From positions 43,529-101,173 of the forward strand of contig NW_014577970.1 of the NCBI RefSeq assembly GCF_000485595.1: a stretch of DNA of 57,645 bases, given 5' to 3'. The position numbers and the translations under genes are program-made. The notes under the pieces were generated by a model. It worked only from the letters and a program-made list of their open reading frames with translations. It was not told the origin of the DNA and ran no database searches. Position 1 is the stretch's first letter; the number at the start of each line of letters is the position of its first letter. Of the stretch, positions 43,298 to 55,737 are shown one piece after another. This DNA is from Priapulus caudatus (taxonomy: Eukaryota; Priapulida; Priapulimorpha; Priapulimorphida; Priapulidae).

Positions 43298-43625
43298 CGA
43301 GTCTTTACGGATCGCACAATTCGTAAAAGTACACGGATCCTTACGAGTGGCCACTTTTACGAGCGATTTACGTGTTATTACGAGCTATTTACGGTTTATT
43401 ACGAGTTATTACGATGTATTTACGGCAAAATTCCACGATTTGTTAAGAGTTGTCACGGATAACTATGAGCAACTTACGGGCATTTTACGAGCTTTTTACG
43501 GATTGTTACGGATATATTACGGAATGTTACGATTCATCGAAGCTTTTACGTGTTAGTTACGACCTGTTTACGTTGTTACGAATAGGTACGAGTTAGTTAC
43601 GAGTATTTACGAGTCCTTACGATTT
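43298..43625 (+). repeat. Subterminal TTACG array, left
   Basis: Units of mostly 10-11 bp of the form TTACGnnnTAT or TTACGRRY recur along the segment, for example TTACGAGCGAT, TTACGTGTTAT, TACGAGCTAT, TTACGGTTTAT. The spacing is close to one helical turn. The second copy lies at about 50500-50825. Confidence 0.8.
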
Positions 43626-44489
43626 TTTGGCAAAAAGTATATAAAAATCCTGCAAATCTCAATCTATCATCAACTTGTTGACTACCTTCTTCTTTGGAGC
43701 CATGATTGTAGATATTGTAGAGTAGATATGCAGAGATGTGACTTCTCTGACTTCTTGAAAACAACTGAAAATGACGTGTTCGATTTTGCAGCCTTTCCCA
43801 AATCGTAAATAATACGTAAGAATACGTAAAGTATACGTGTAATGAATACGTTTCCCTCATATACGTGTACTCTCGTGTGTGGCTCGTGTCGTATAGTGTA
43901 CGCCCAATGACCTAGGTTCTGCTATGGTGCGGGTAATTATGTACCCTGAGGTAATCACAAAGTAGACAGACACATAATGTACGTACAACAATATATCTAT
44001 TTAATTCTTACACAATCTTATTAGTTACATACGTAATGCAATATCTCAAAAGAGTTTACACACGCAAAGTTAATACAAGTACCAGTTTTATACGTTTAAG
44101 ACGTATACTGCAACACGAATACGGTAAGATCTAAACTACGGAACATATACAAGAAAACATGCCAGACATGCGCTGACCAAGCGCTGTCCAACCATACTAC
44201 CAGATCGAGAGACCGGGTGGTTTCTGTCGCCATTCTCAACAAGAGGGGGGGAAGGGGTGCCTTTTGTTCTATGAGTCTCTACGTCCTTCGCTTGGACTAA
44301 TGATCATCGCTAATCTGTTCTTTACGACGCCAGCTTAGCGACACTGTGCCTTAGTTAGAAAGGGTTTGCTTATCTGCGTACTACTCTAGCCTCGAAATAG
44401 ACGTGGCCAAAGAACCGTGTCTGCCCCTGCGGCATTGTAATCGTAATGCAAATATCGTAATGACTTCGCTTCATTACATACGTATCTAT

Positions 44490-44815
44490 TCGTAAAGTGC
44501 TCGTAATAACTCGTAACAATCCGTTACAATCGTACAATTGTTACGAGTCATTTACGGATTATTGCGAGCAGTTTACGGATGGTTACGTGTTGTTGCGAGC
44601 GGTTTACGATACTTGCGAATTGTTACGAGCTATTTACGGAAAAAAATCAATCCGTGGACACTCGTGAGAAGATTTTTGACATGTCAAAAAATTTGCCTCT
44701 CCTTTCACGGATCCTTACGAGTGTCTGCAAGTTGCGACGAGTTAATACGGATACCATCGAGTTATTTACGGAGGCTTGCGATTGACTACGAGTTGGCGAT
44801 CCGTAAGGACTCGTA
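44490..44815. repeat. Subterminal TTACG array, right
   Basis: The same TTACGAG/TTACGGA units at the other end of the nested element, partly on the opposite strand (CTCGTAA). The copy in S2 lies at about 51720-52045. Confidence 0.75.
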
Positions 44816-45490
44816 ACAACAATCCGTGTATGTGAAGGGGCCAGGGGGTATTATGAATGAGTTTTTTTACAAAGTTATTTGTACATAGCTGAACAGCTGG
44901 ACCGCGCGTTCGCTCGTACGCACTTGCCGTATGCTACATAATATGCATGCATGTTATACAAAAGCTATGTAAAATAACATGTATTTGTTCTACATGTATA
45001 AAAATAATTATATTGAAGTTTACACATGCACATTCTATATTGAGCAAATCTTGGTTAATTTTATTTCAAACTTGGACAAATACAGTACTACGGTTCCACT
45101 TGCTATCACACAGAACGGAGACACAGCAAGTGGATTATGTACAATGGACCTTTGGCAAAAGTTCGCTCCCAAATCTCGCGCATGCTCAATGCGCAACTAC
45201 GAACTGGCTTATTGGTTTTAATTGTTGAGTGAGTGGCAGTGTTTATAAATATTCTCAAAGATAAAATGTTGCTTGCATAAACAAACATTCTCTACGAATT
45301 ACACGTGTCATTTTGAATTGAATAACGTTAATTAGACCAGAGAATTTTGTACTAATTACGAATTACAGAATACGAATTATACAATGAAAATTAATAGGAA
45401 TAAAGAATAGAAATATTGGGACCGCATGTTTTTGTACGAATTATGTATTCTACGAATAAAGTGATGACGAATTAAGCGAGGTTGACTGTA

Positions 45491-45740
45491 TATATAGAGG
45501 AAGAGATGGGAAGAAGAGGGGGGATGAAAGGGGGGAGAGATAGAAGAAGAGCGAGGAGAAAAGAGGGAGGCATGGGGTAGGGAGGGAGGATTACCTACCA
45601 TCTTATCGACATAAACTATTTATAACTAATTAATAAACGATTCATTATTTCTGCTCTGGTTAGAGTCTTAGATGAACATTCAGACAATTACAGCAACGCG
45701 CCAACTTTCCATCATGATTAGTTAATACGTTACGATATAT

Positions 45741-45796
<56 letters not shown>

Positions 45797-47734
45797 TATA
45801 TATGCATATATGTGTTTAGATTTTTGCGTTTGTATGAAAGCTAATGGCACATTGCGTGATATTGTGGAGCTCCTAACGTTGTATACCTTGGTAAAACTGT
45901 ATTGCTGAGCGCGATAGTACAGGATGATAACTGCGGGAAATAGACAGCCGAGTATTTCAAGATCATAAGCCGCATATACCATGAATATTTCTCCTTTCGG
46001 CCAGTTGTGACTTGTAAAACTCACGACTTACACGCCCTTGTGGAATGCGCGTTATTCATAATAACAAATAACAGTTTTATATAATAACAGATACGAAACA
46101 CGTGGTCAACACAAACATAAGCATCAGCCACTTATGACAATATGTAACATAGGAAGAATCTTACAATATTCCCTCATCGACAGGAAATTCACGCAATAGT
46201 TTTGTTAAGGTTGTGCGAATCAGATAGGTGCATGAAGACAAAAAGGTTTAATATAAAATTTCCTACCCTACATTGCGCGTGAAGTAGTTCCAGGACAGAC
46301 TCTCATATTTTCATGGCATGCCAAGTCCAAAAAATTGAAAGTGTTGAAGATATCTTCCGTCTGTAATAACATTATTGTGACGTGGGGTCACAGACAAACA
46401 CGGCTTACCTAACGGTATACAGCGAACCTCAGCGCACAACGTCAGCGGTAAGAGATGATAAATCTATGCAATATTTATCTGGGCATTTCGTGGAAGTAAA
46501 GTGATGTTCAGACATGACCGTTAATGATGGCGGGTCACCGGAAGAGAGACAACAGGAGACAGTACCCTCCGATAGGTGGGGCTGTAATCGCCGACCTGCC
46601 CGATACTTTATTTACGACAGACAATTAATTACAACTTGATGGACATCACACATGACTTCCACGTATTTCACGCGACCTTGTTGTTCTATAGAGCACATCT
46701 AATATATATATAGTGCAATGTGTATATATAGTAAAATGTACAAAAGGACAAATTTAATTTATCTACAAACACAAGCTATAACTGTCGAATTCCGACAGCA
46801 TGCTTTTGAACACACGAACGAAATTCCGTGCGTCTATAAAGCAGATTAAACACGTACGTATAATTTATAACATATATTTCTAGATTCATCTCACTGCTCT
46901 CTATTTCCACACCGTAGTTATTCTAAACCATAGTTAATGTGAGTAACAATGAGTCATCGTGAGAGTGAAAGTACTGTGTAGACTAAAAATATCTGTACTT
47001 CTATACAGCTCTACTACTACTCCTCCCTATACAATCTGTCGGTGCGCAGTCCTACACCTGAGTGCAGTGATGAATCATACCTCACCGTAAAAACCTACGT
47101 ACGTGTCAGCGGTGGGTCGTGGAGGGGACAAGCGTTCTTACTCTCAATTAACAATTTCACTTCAAGGTCTACGAATTTACGCAGCGATTTCTTAAATCCT
47201 TCCATCTAGTTACGGGTCCAGCTACGCTTTCTGGTCTGATTTGTTGGCCTTGCAAACTACGAGCCGCCTGTCTAACGGCTCTACAATCTATCCAGACTCT
47301 CATTACGTGCTAAAGTATGTGAAATAAAACGAAAGTGTAGCTGTCAAGTATGACAAAAGACATCCGGGAGAAAAAAAGCAGTTCGTATTTAGGCGGTAGG
47401 CTTTAGTAATATTATAATCTTATTTCCCGAATGATGATAGTAATTCAATTTAATGGGGGTAGATGTAATCCTATCTTACTACCTGTCACATGACATAATT
47501 GTCCTAACAGCCTTCATTTCCTAGCAATAATCCGTTCAAACTATTCCATTCGTCTTCGTTTGTAATGATATTATAATTATCAATATCGTGATGATGTCAC
47601 CAAGCCTTTACTATTTAAAATGTATCATTAATTATTAATGTTAAAACCTAGTGGTTTAGTATAAACAGCTAACTGACATAGATTTGTTCAACCAGACGCT
47701 CACTAAACCAGTCTCTCCCTCTTTATATATATAT
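45491..47734. other. Unannotated AT-rich stretch
   Basis: No gene or RNA found. It includes a purine-rich GGGAGGA segment (45495-45590) and a (TA)n run of about 60 bp at 45735-45795. It is the only part between S1 and R3 without a second copy in the window. Confidence 0.5.
45735..45795. repeat. (TA)n microsatellite
   Basis: Almost pure AT dinucleotide repeat of about 60 bp. Confidence 0.95.
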
Positions 47735-49965
47735 ATATACTTTACTGTCTGTTAAGAACGGAATTTGACTGCCGGTGTGCTAGTAGAATACTATACAGTG
47801 CCGTGGCCATGTATGCCAGGCTACAATGTCACAAGCTGAAAGTTTCAAAAGCGTAAATTTGGTAGAAGAAGCGTTTTATTGCTCTTAAAATCGTTAATAA
47901 TTTCTATGGCATTCTGCTGTAGCTGTCAGTATGGTACATGTTAACGTATGCCACTGCCAGTGCCACTGCCAGTGCATGCTGGTCGCGTGGGTACTGTGTA
48001 GTTTTTTTTTGCCTGCGTTAATTAGCTTAATAGATCGCGCCAGTCTCTATTGCAGCCTGTAGGCGCTTGCGTAGGTAAATGGAGGCAGTGCTACCTCATT
48101 CTGCTCTTGCCCCAAATAGTTGTTGCTACTACGTACTATGGGAAGCTCCCCATCTTCTTAATCTGCAAGACAACTTTAAACGTACGCGCCATCTCGTGCA
48201 ACTTTCATAACGCATCCCAACGAGACATTCCTTTGAGAGGTCCTGATACCATCCCGTGGCAGTCTTACTGTTTCGCGTGTATCGTGAAACACAAACTTGG
48301 CGACTGAACAGGGTTTACTAGAATCCCACCACTCCACACATAGTCACCGCAGTAGACGTTAGACTGAGCGCTTGTCGCCCTCCGCCGGCACTTGTTTCCG
48401 TTCTACTCGCTGAAATATATATTTCGATCCCATCAATCTGATTCATGGTGTGAATGACCATCAGGGGACAGCATAGTTGTGCATTAATTATTCACTGTGA
48501 CGTGACCACGACGGCGCACCATGCAAGACGGTTGACAAGATTATGCTATATATATATAATATTGTAACACGACAACATACTCTTAATTATAATAAGTCTA
48601 CATAAACGTGTACGCATACAACTCGCTTTAAATTACAGCACCAGCAGATTTATTCTGTAATGACTGACTTGGCAACAACGATGCGGTGTTGGAATGTGTG
48701 AACCGCAGTCTCCCAACGATAGTGCGTTGGCTGCATGCGTCACAGCCGCTAATAGCTTGTTGTTATACTCATGGTATCCCATTGTTTAGACCGATGTGCC
48801 ACACGGGCGATGCAGTGCGTCGACTCCGCCGCGATGGGATGGTTCGCGTACAAGAGGGCCGCTACACGCCCTATTGGATAATGAGAACGTTCGGGATGGT
48901 CGCGCTTCGGCCGCCTATCCTGTATGATGGGGACGCATATCATTCCGCATGGCCAGGCTGTTATTTAGAGTTCTATTCTAAAAACGGCGTAGTCATCTGC
49001 TACGCCTGCTTTCGCGACATGCCACTAGGCTACAAAGGATAGTTGTCCTTTATTTAGGAAGGAGTTCGTGGAAAACTAAAATAGAAGAGCCAATATATAA
49101 AGCCACGCGAAGCGGGAATTTTTCTAAGGTACTTAATCTTGTTATTCCTGTGTGTGTGCGTGCTGCCATCGTCGTAACCAGTAACGTAGATTCATTCTTA
49201 AGGCGTTGGATTTGCTACTATTATCTATCTCAATTTACTTGTACTTTTCTATACGTGAACTGTTTCTATCTAGTACATGAGCATATTCTTTCTTATATTG
49301 TTTAAACGTAGTTTCTTATATCGGTTGTAAGAGAAGCACTTAACGTTTGCACTGTCTTGTCAGCCATCTTCTTGACTATCGTGCGATCATTCACTAATCC
49401 TCAAGAGCTTTCTTGTAATAAACCTATGTATTTTGGGCACTGTCTACACCTCTTGTTATTCTGATTAATAAGGGTAATCATTTCTATGCACTTCTTGCTA
49501 AGACATAATTACAACGCGCTTACAATATATAGACTATAGTTAACTTTTCCGTTTGTTATATTTTCATCTAATAGTATGTTGGAGAGAAGTAAAGATAGAT
49601 AGATATGATACGCATAGACTGAGATTGAGACGATTGAGTAGATAAACTGTGCGCCAAATATTAGCGGAAACCCGTTGGATTATCATGCTTGCCATATTGG
49701 CACTTCCCAATTCGTGATATTCCCTTAATTTCCTGCCGCAGCGGTTTGTGCGAGCGGTACATCCGCTAAACAGTCTTTCCATGGTGTCCATCCTGATGCA
49801 CGTCACAGTGAGATAATTAATGCGCAACTCCAGGCCTGTCCGCCTACGTCACCAACGTCCATGAAATCCCTGCGGAAATATATATTCAGGGAGAGGAACG
49901 GAAGAATAAAACATCTGTTGCCTGCTGTTAGGCAGTCTTCGACCAGCACAGCATCATCGCACATC
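47735..49965 (+). repeat. Duplicated block R, copy R3, indel-rich
   Basis: Starts at TACTGTCTGTTA (47741), matching 40737 in R2, and follows R2 to the GT array. It shows frequent one-base insertions, often G or C. The left part of R (CA microsatellites, family B) is missing. The long-inverted-repeat element is at about 48400-49906. Confidence 0.8.
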
Positions 49966-50160
49966 GTGTGTTTGGCGTGGCTGTGTGCGTGTGCGGACGC
50001 GTGCATGTGTGTGTGTGTATGTGTGTGTGTGTGTGTAGTGCTGCGTGTGCGTGCAGTGTGTGTGGCGGGTGTATTGTGTGGCGCGCGATGCTCGCGTGCC
50101 GTGTGTGTGCGTGCGCGCAGGACGTGCGTGCCGTGTGCGTGCGTGTAACGTGCGTGCAAG
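49966..50160. repeat. (GT)n/(GCGT)n microsatellite after R3
   Basis: The counterpart of 42790-42972, with more interruptions. Confidence 0.9.
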
Positions 50161-50272
50161 GCTTGGTTGACAAAGTGAATCTGCACGGGTATGAGGGAGG
50201 TTGTAATCTCGCCTCTGCTGATGCTATTATACCATATCCCGGCAGAGTTCCAATATAATATATATCTATATA

Positions 50273-52470
50273 TGAACAACCGTCGCTTAATTCGTATCTG
50301 AACGGACCACGGCATTTTCTGAGCTAATTACGTAATCACGCATCTATACCTAATTTTATTTCCACGAATTCTAATTAAATTCGTAGAAACCACGAAATAG
50401 ATAGATAATTCGTAAATACGCAGATAAATCCGTAAATCGTAAGAAAAATCCGCCTGTCATGTAATCTCCCCTTCACATACCACGGATTTTCTTACGATCC
50501 TTTACGGATCGCCACAATTCGTAAAAAGTACACGGATCCTTACGAGTGGCCACTTTTACCGAGCGATTTACGTGTATTCGAGCTATCTTAGGTTTATACG
50601 AGTTATTACGATGTATTACGGCAAATTCCACGCAGATTTGGTTAAGCAGTTGTCACGGATAACTACGAGCGCAACTTACGGGCATTTTACGAGCTTTTAC
50701 GGATTGTTACGGATAATATTACGGAATGTTACGATTCATCGAAGCTTTTACGTGTTAGTTACGACCTGTTTACGTTGTTACGAATAGGTACGAGTTAGTT
50801 ACGAGTATTTACAGAGTCCTTACGATTTTTTGGCAAAAAGTATATAAAAATCTGCAAATCTCAATCTATCATCAACTTGTTGACTGCCTCTTCTTTGAGC
50901 CATGCTTGTAGATATTGTAGAGTAGATATGCAGAGATGTGACTTCTTTGACTTCTTGATAACAACTGAAAATGACGATTACGAATTGAGCGATGTTCGAT
51001 TTTGCAGCCTTTCCCAAATCGTAAATATACGTAAGAATACGTACAAGTATAACGTGTAATGAATACGTTTCCCTCATATACGTGTACTCTCGTGTGCTGG
51101 CTCGTGTCGTATAGTGTACGCACCAATGACCTAGGTTCTGCTATGGTCGGGCTAATATGTACTCTGAGGTAATCACAAAGTAGACAGACAACATAATGTA
51201 CGTAACAACAATATATCTATGTTAATTCTTACACAATCTTATTAGTTACATACGTAATGCAATATCTCAAAAGAGTTTACACACGCCAAAGTTAAACAGA
51301 GTACCAGTCTTATACGTTTAAGACGTATACTGCAACACGAAATACGTAAAGATCTAACTCACGGAACACTATACAAGAAAAACATGCCAGACATGCGCTG
51401 ACCAAGCGCTGTCCAACCATACTACCAGACGAGAGACCGGGTGGTTTCTGTCGCCATTCTCAACAAGAGGGGCGGGAAGGGTGCCTTTTGTTCTATGAGT
51501 CTCTACGTCCTTCGCTTGACTAATGATCATCGCTAATCTGTTCTTTTACGACGCCAGCTTAGCGACCACTGTGCCTTAGTTAGAAAGGGTTTGCTTATCT
51601 GCGTACTACTCTAGCTCGAAATAGACGTGGCCAAAGAACCGTGTCTGCCCCTGCGCATTGTAATCGTAATGCAAATATCGTAATGACCTTCGCCTTCATT
51701 ACATACGTATCTATTCGTAAAGTGCTCGTAATAACTCGTAACAATCCGTTACAATCGTACAATTGTTACGAGTCATTTACGCAGATTATTGCGAGCAGTT
51801 TACGGATGGTTACGTGTTGTTGCGAGCGGTTACGCATACTTGGCGAATTGTTACGAGCTATTACGGAAAAAAATCAATCCGTGGACACTCGTGAGAAGAT
51901 TTTTGACATGTCAAAAAATTTGCTCTCCTTTCACGGATCCTTACGAGTGTCTGCAAGTTGCGACGAGTTAATACGCGATACCATCGAGTTATTACGGAGG
52001 CCTTGCGATTGACTACGAGTTGGCGATCCGTAAGGACTCGTAACAACAATCCGTGTATGTGAAGGGGCCAGGGGGTATTATGAATGAGGTTTTTTACAAG
52101 TTACCTATTTGTACATAGCTGAACAGCTGGACCGCGCGTTCGCTCGTACGCACTTGCCGTATGCTACATAATAATGCATGCATGTTATACAAAAGCTATG
52201 TTCAAAATAACATGTATTTGTCTTCTACATGATAAACAATAAATATTGAAGTTTACACATGCACATTCATATTGAGCAAATCTTGGTTAATTTTATTTCA
52301 AACTTGGACAAATACCAGTACTACGCCGTTCCACTTGCTATCACACAGAACGGAGACACAGCAAGTGGATTATGTACAATGGACCTTTGGCAAAAGTTCG
52401 CTCCAAATCTCGCGATGCTCAATGCGCAACTTACGAACTGGCTTATTGATTTAATTTGTTGAGTGAGTGG
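50273..52470. repeat. Duplicated block S, copy S2 (pogo-like plus nested element)
   Basis: Matches 43083-45235. It includes the nested element (about 50468-52067) with both TTACG arrays. The match ends near GAGTGAGTGGCAG (about 52470), where S2 passes into block T, so the right terminal repeat of the pogo-like element is missing. Indels relative to S1 are moderate. Confidence 0.85.
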
Positions 52471-52483
52471 CAGCGTTTATTGA

Positions 52484-54030
52484 AAAACTTTTTTGTTTCA
52501 GCAGTGACCAAAGGCTTTATTGAAAGGACCATGAAATGTACTTTCCGGTGACATGCGAAGAGTAAGTGTCGGATAACCTTTTGACCCTCAAGAGGAGGGT
52601 TAAACATGGATTTGTTTCTCAACTGCGTTGGCGAGTACCTGTGGTTGTGAAAAGCTCCCATTTTACAGTGAAATTCGACACATATCTCTTACTTGAACAA
52701 CGCTTACTTAGTAGATAGTGAGATGACTTATATATGAGATTCTGTAGTGTACATTATGAATAGTTGGAATACAGTCACTATAGCACGCAAATAATTACCC
52801 AGGGGTAAGGCTGCGGATTTCCCAGACTGAATTTTCTCATCAAATTTTGGCACCAATATAGACGCAAGTGTGTACGTTCTTGAGCTTATTCGGTCCACTA
52901 ATCACTGGCCTACCTTGTACTGAAATTAGTTTACAGATATTTGCTATCGTATACACCGGTTGACAGTTTAACACTGCGCATGCGCTAAGCCTAAGATCAA
53001 AGGTCCGGAGGAGTTTCCGTCCCAGAATTGCGTGTAAAATTCTTTACTCGTGTGAAACATGTAGTGTGAAGGGCTGTTCAAACGGATCGTATTGGCAACA
53101 GTAGGTTTTCTTGTTGGAAGTTGTTGATTAGACCCTCCTAAACTTCATATGCAAAATCGGGCAAAATCGGACCACGGGAAACTAATTAGCAGAAATCTAA
53201 AATGGCCGCCATTTTCAAGTTTGAGGGTAGTTTGTCCTAGATAGTACAGGAGCTAAGAGCCAAAAATCAGATGAATGTTGTGCACTTTTTGACAAAAGCA
53301 TGAAAATTGGCATAAAGGTAGTTTAAGATATGTACATTCATATGAGATCGGGTACCCATCTCAATCGGCATGGTATCTGGGTGCCATCTTGAATTTAAAA
53401 ATGGCCACCATCAAAATCCATTATCTTACATTTTTCAGCGAATATTCAACATAAAAACAAGATTTTGGTGTCTAAACCAAAATTATCGGGGTCAAGAAAC
53501 CCACTACAATCAAAATCATTATCGGTCGGTAGCGGCCATCTTGAATTTCAAAATGGCCGCCATCCAAATCTATTATATTTCATATTTCAGCTAATATTCA
53601 ACATAGAAACATGATCTTGGTGTCTAAACCAACATTATCTGGGTCAAGAAACCCATTGCAATCAAAATTATTATTGGTCGGTGGTGGCCATCTTGAATTT
53701 CAAAATGGCCGCTATCCAAATCTATTATCTTTCATATTTCAGCTAATATTCAACATAGAAACATGATCTTGGTGTCTAAACCAACATTATCGGGGTCAAG
53801 AAACCCATTGCAATCGAAATTATTATCGTTCGGTGACCGCTATCTTGAATTTCAAAATGGCCGCCATCCAAATTTATTATCTTTCATATTTCAGCTAATA
53901 TTCAACATAGAAACATGATCTTGGTGTCTAAACCAACATTATCAGGGTCAAGAAACCCATTGCAATAGAAATTATTATCGGTCGGTGGCGGCCATCTTGA
54001 ATTTCAAAATGGCTGCCATTCAAATCCATT
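52484..54030 (+). repeat. Duplicated block T, copy T1
   Basis: Starts with the end of repeat family B (ATTGAAAAACTTTTTTG) and continues through CTCAACTGCGTTGGCGAG to a satellite. It matches 56176-57645. No gene is present. Confidence 0.85.
53378..54030 (+). repeat. 155-bp satellite, copy in T1
   Basis: Four to five units begin CCATCTTGAATTTCAAAATGG and contain AATATTCAACATAGAAACATG, TGGTGTCTAAACCAA and TCAAGAAACCCATTGCAAT. Units differ by a few per cent. Short open frames inside it are repeat artefacts. Confidence 0.9.
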
Positions 54031-54189
54031 ATCATTTAATATTTAATAATGCAGCAATTTAACCATAAAAAGTAAAGAAGAGTAAGTAAGTGCAGAATTA
54101 CTTGCATTTTGTGAAAAAGTGGAAATATTTTTTTTACATTTACTATTTACAGTGACGTAATTACTTATAAGACGCCTTCACTACAGCGT

Positions 54190-54325
54190 GTATACAAAAT
54201 TATAACAAATGGATACAAATATATACAAATATACAATATTCATAACAATATACAAATAATTATACAATATTCATAACAATATACAAATATACAATATTCA
54301 TAACAATATACAAATATACATATAT
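54190..54325. repeat. AT-rich tandem repeat (ATACAATATTCATAACA units)
   Basis: Several units combining ATACAAAT and ATACAATATTCATAACA. No gene is associated with it. Confidence 0.8.
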
Positions 54326-54338
54326 ACCGACTGCTGGA

Positions 54339-54617
54339 CACTTCACTCATTATATCGCTGACAATGTTGATCACAACATACGTACCTTGGACGGCCGAGG
54401 TACCTTTCATGGAATGGGCATAATTCTTGCTTCAACCCCAGGACTCGAATAAAAACATGTTGTACCAAGAATAAACTTGCCAGAGAGTGGTTTACCTGAT
54501 GAAAAAATTGTGGTCAAATTCTACAGAGAAAATGCTACTACAGATGTTCAGTTACTGTATGGAAAATTACCAATCATCAGTGCAATTGATGAGCGCCAGA
54601 AACTTGACACCCTGTGA
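54339..54617 (+). pseudogene. Remnant of a transposon-associated coding sequence
   Basis: One frame runs for 92 codons to a TGA at 54615-54617. It reads HFTHYIADNVDHNIRTLDG, then RGTFHGMGIILASTPG, a TAA at 54450-54452, and then in the same frame a run of charged and hydrophobic residues ending AIDERQKLDTL. The A-D-N-x-D-H-N..T-L-D-G..T-F-H-G-M-G pattern recurs, as far as I recall, in uncharacterised repetitive proteins of many marine invertebrates. I cannot name the family. The start and most of the protein are missing. It follows an AT repeat and has no visible splice context, so it is most likely a decayed transposon fragment. Confidence 0.45.
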
Positions 54618-55737
54618 ATTTAAATTAATTTAACCAGTGATATATAAATCATATAACGTGGCTCCTGATTAGAGAGAGAGGGAGAAAGTGATGTGGGGGG
54701 GGGAGGAGTACAGGGTAGCGTGGATAGCTATAGCATGTCGCAGGCACGCGTCGTGAAACCACATGCATCTATCAAGCAGACAGTACACCGCAATCACCCG
54801 CGGCGCTTCAGCTTCCACAATTACTACAGCAATAATACAACAATCATCAAATAAAAACAGCCCGCGGTCGCGCAGCGTCGCTGCATGCACGCGGCAGGCT
54901 GGTGGCTACACGCACGTCTGCGTTAACGGTAAGGTCACACGCAGGTCAACCATAGTGACGTATGCGCTACACACATGGCTTCACGCGTTCGCTCGCTAGC
55001 TGCATGCATTGTTACGCATCGTCACCTAGCTGCCGTCATTCAAGCAACTGTGAACATATTAGAACACGAATGTGTGCCGCGGGGATTTGACGCTAGCAAC
55101 ACTATTTTAACCATGCGAGTTTCAACGGTGTGATGGTGGCTCCACCATGCGTACCGCAGGGATGTGACGGTGGCGCCACCATGAGAGAGGCGAGGATCTA
55201 ACGCGGTGGGTTGAGGAAACTTGTGTAAGCGCCTGATTCTTAGTTATTTCTCCCGCCTCTCTTAAACAGCCATCGTACGACCTAGCTATAAGGGCCGTTA
55301 ATAAATATTTTCTCCCTGCGTGCGAGGGACGGGAGTGCGGCATTCTATGGCTGGTCTATCGTTGTGAGGGTGTGTGAGAGCGTGCAGGCGCGTGTGGACG
55401 CATAGTTTATGATTGCATGCACGCGGCTGCGCGGCTCCCCGAGGTCTGCTTAGCTAATCACACGCGTTAATACCGCGCTCCCCGACACACGTGCGATCAC
55501 CGGGCACCAGGTGGCGCCCGCACGTTCCAACAGTAGACGCTAATGAGATATTTTAGTGCTGGGGTCCTGGCGATGGAACTGGCCGGTCTCTAAGAACACG
55601 TATAGACCGTTATTAGTTGTCATGGCTGCAGACGGGTTCTCTGACCTAGGGTCCCTGTATATAGGGACCCTACTCTGACCGGGTCTGACACGCCAGATAG
55701 GCGCGCTCAGCGCAGTATCACTAAAACTTATATTTAT
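54618..55737. other. Unannotated stretch
   Basis: No gene or RNA supported. Two related short palindromes, GGTGGCTCCACC near 55135 and GGTGGCGCCACC near 55170, occur about 35 bp apart. A (G)n run lies near 54695. Confidence 0.5.

Larger units (their letters stand above)
43271..44840. mobile_element. Nested element with 20-bp perfect terminal inverted repeats
   Basis: CCCCTTCACATACACGGATT at 43271-43290 is repeated perfectly inverted at 44821-44840. Both subterminal regions are filled with TTACG-containing units. The middle (about 43640-44480) is unique sequence with no convincing transposase frame. On the left, a 22-bp inverted repeat (43243-43264 with 43278-43299) spans the terminus and would form a hairpin. 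It lies inside the pogo-like element. The superfamily is not recognised. Confidence 0.75.
43083..45488. mobile_element. Pogo/Tigger-like non-autonomous DNA transposon, copy S1
   Basis: The right end, read inward on the minus strand, is CAGTCAACCTCGCTTAATTCGT (45488-45467) with TA outside. The left end reads GACAACCTCGCTTAATTCGT from 43083, with its first bases altered. CAGTxxAACCTCG-type termini with TA targets are typical of the pogo/Tigger group of Tc1/mariner. No transposase is present. Most of its interior is a second inserted element (43271-44840). Outer parts are AT-rich, with ACGAATTA repeats. S2 (50273-52470) is a copy lacking the right end. Confidence 0.65.

Noticed and set aside
49861-50315. 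Cys- or His-rich small proteins
   Set aside because: They derive from the GT microsatellite after R3.
53370-53594. Small ORFs in the satellite
   Set aside because: They repeat with the 155-bp unit and are open only because of its composition.
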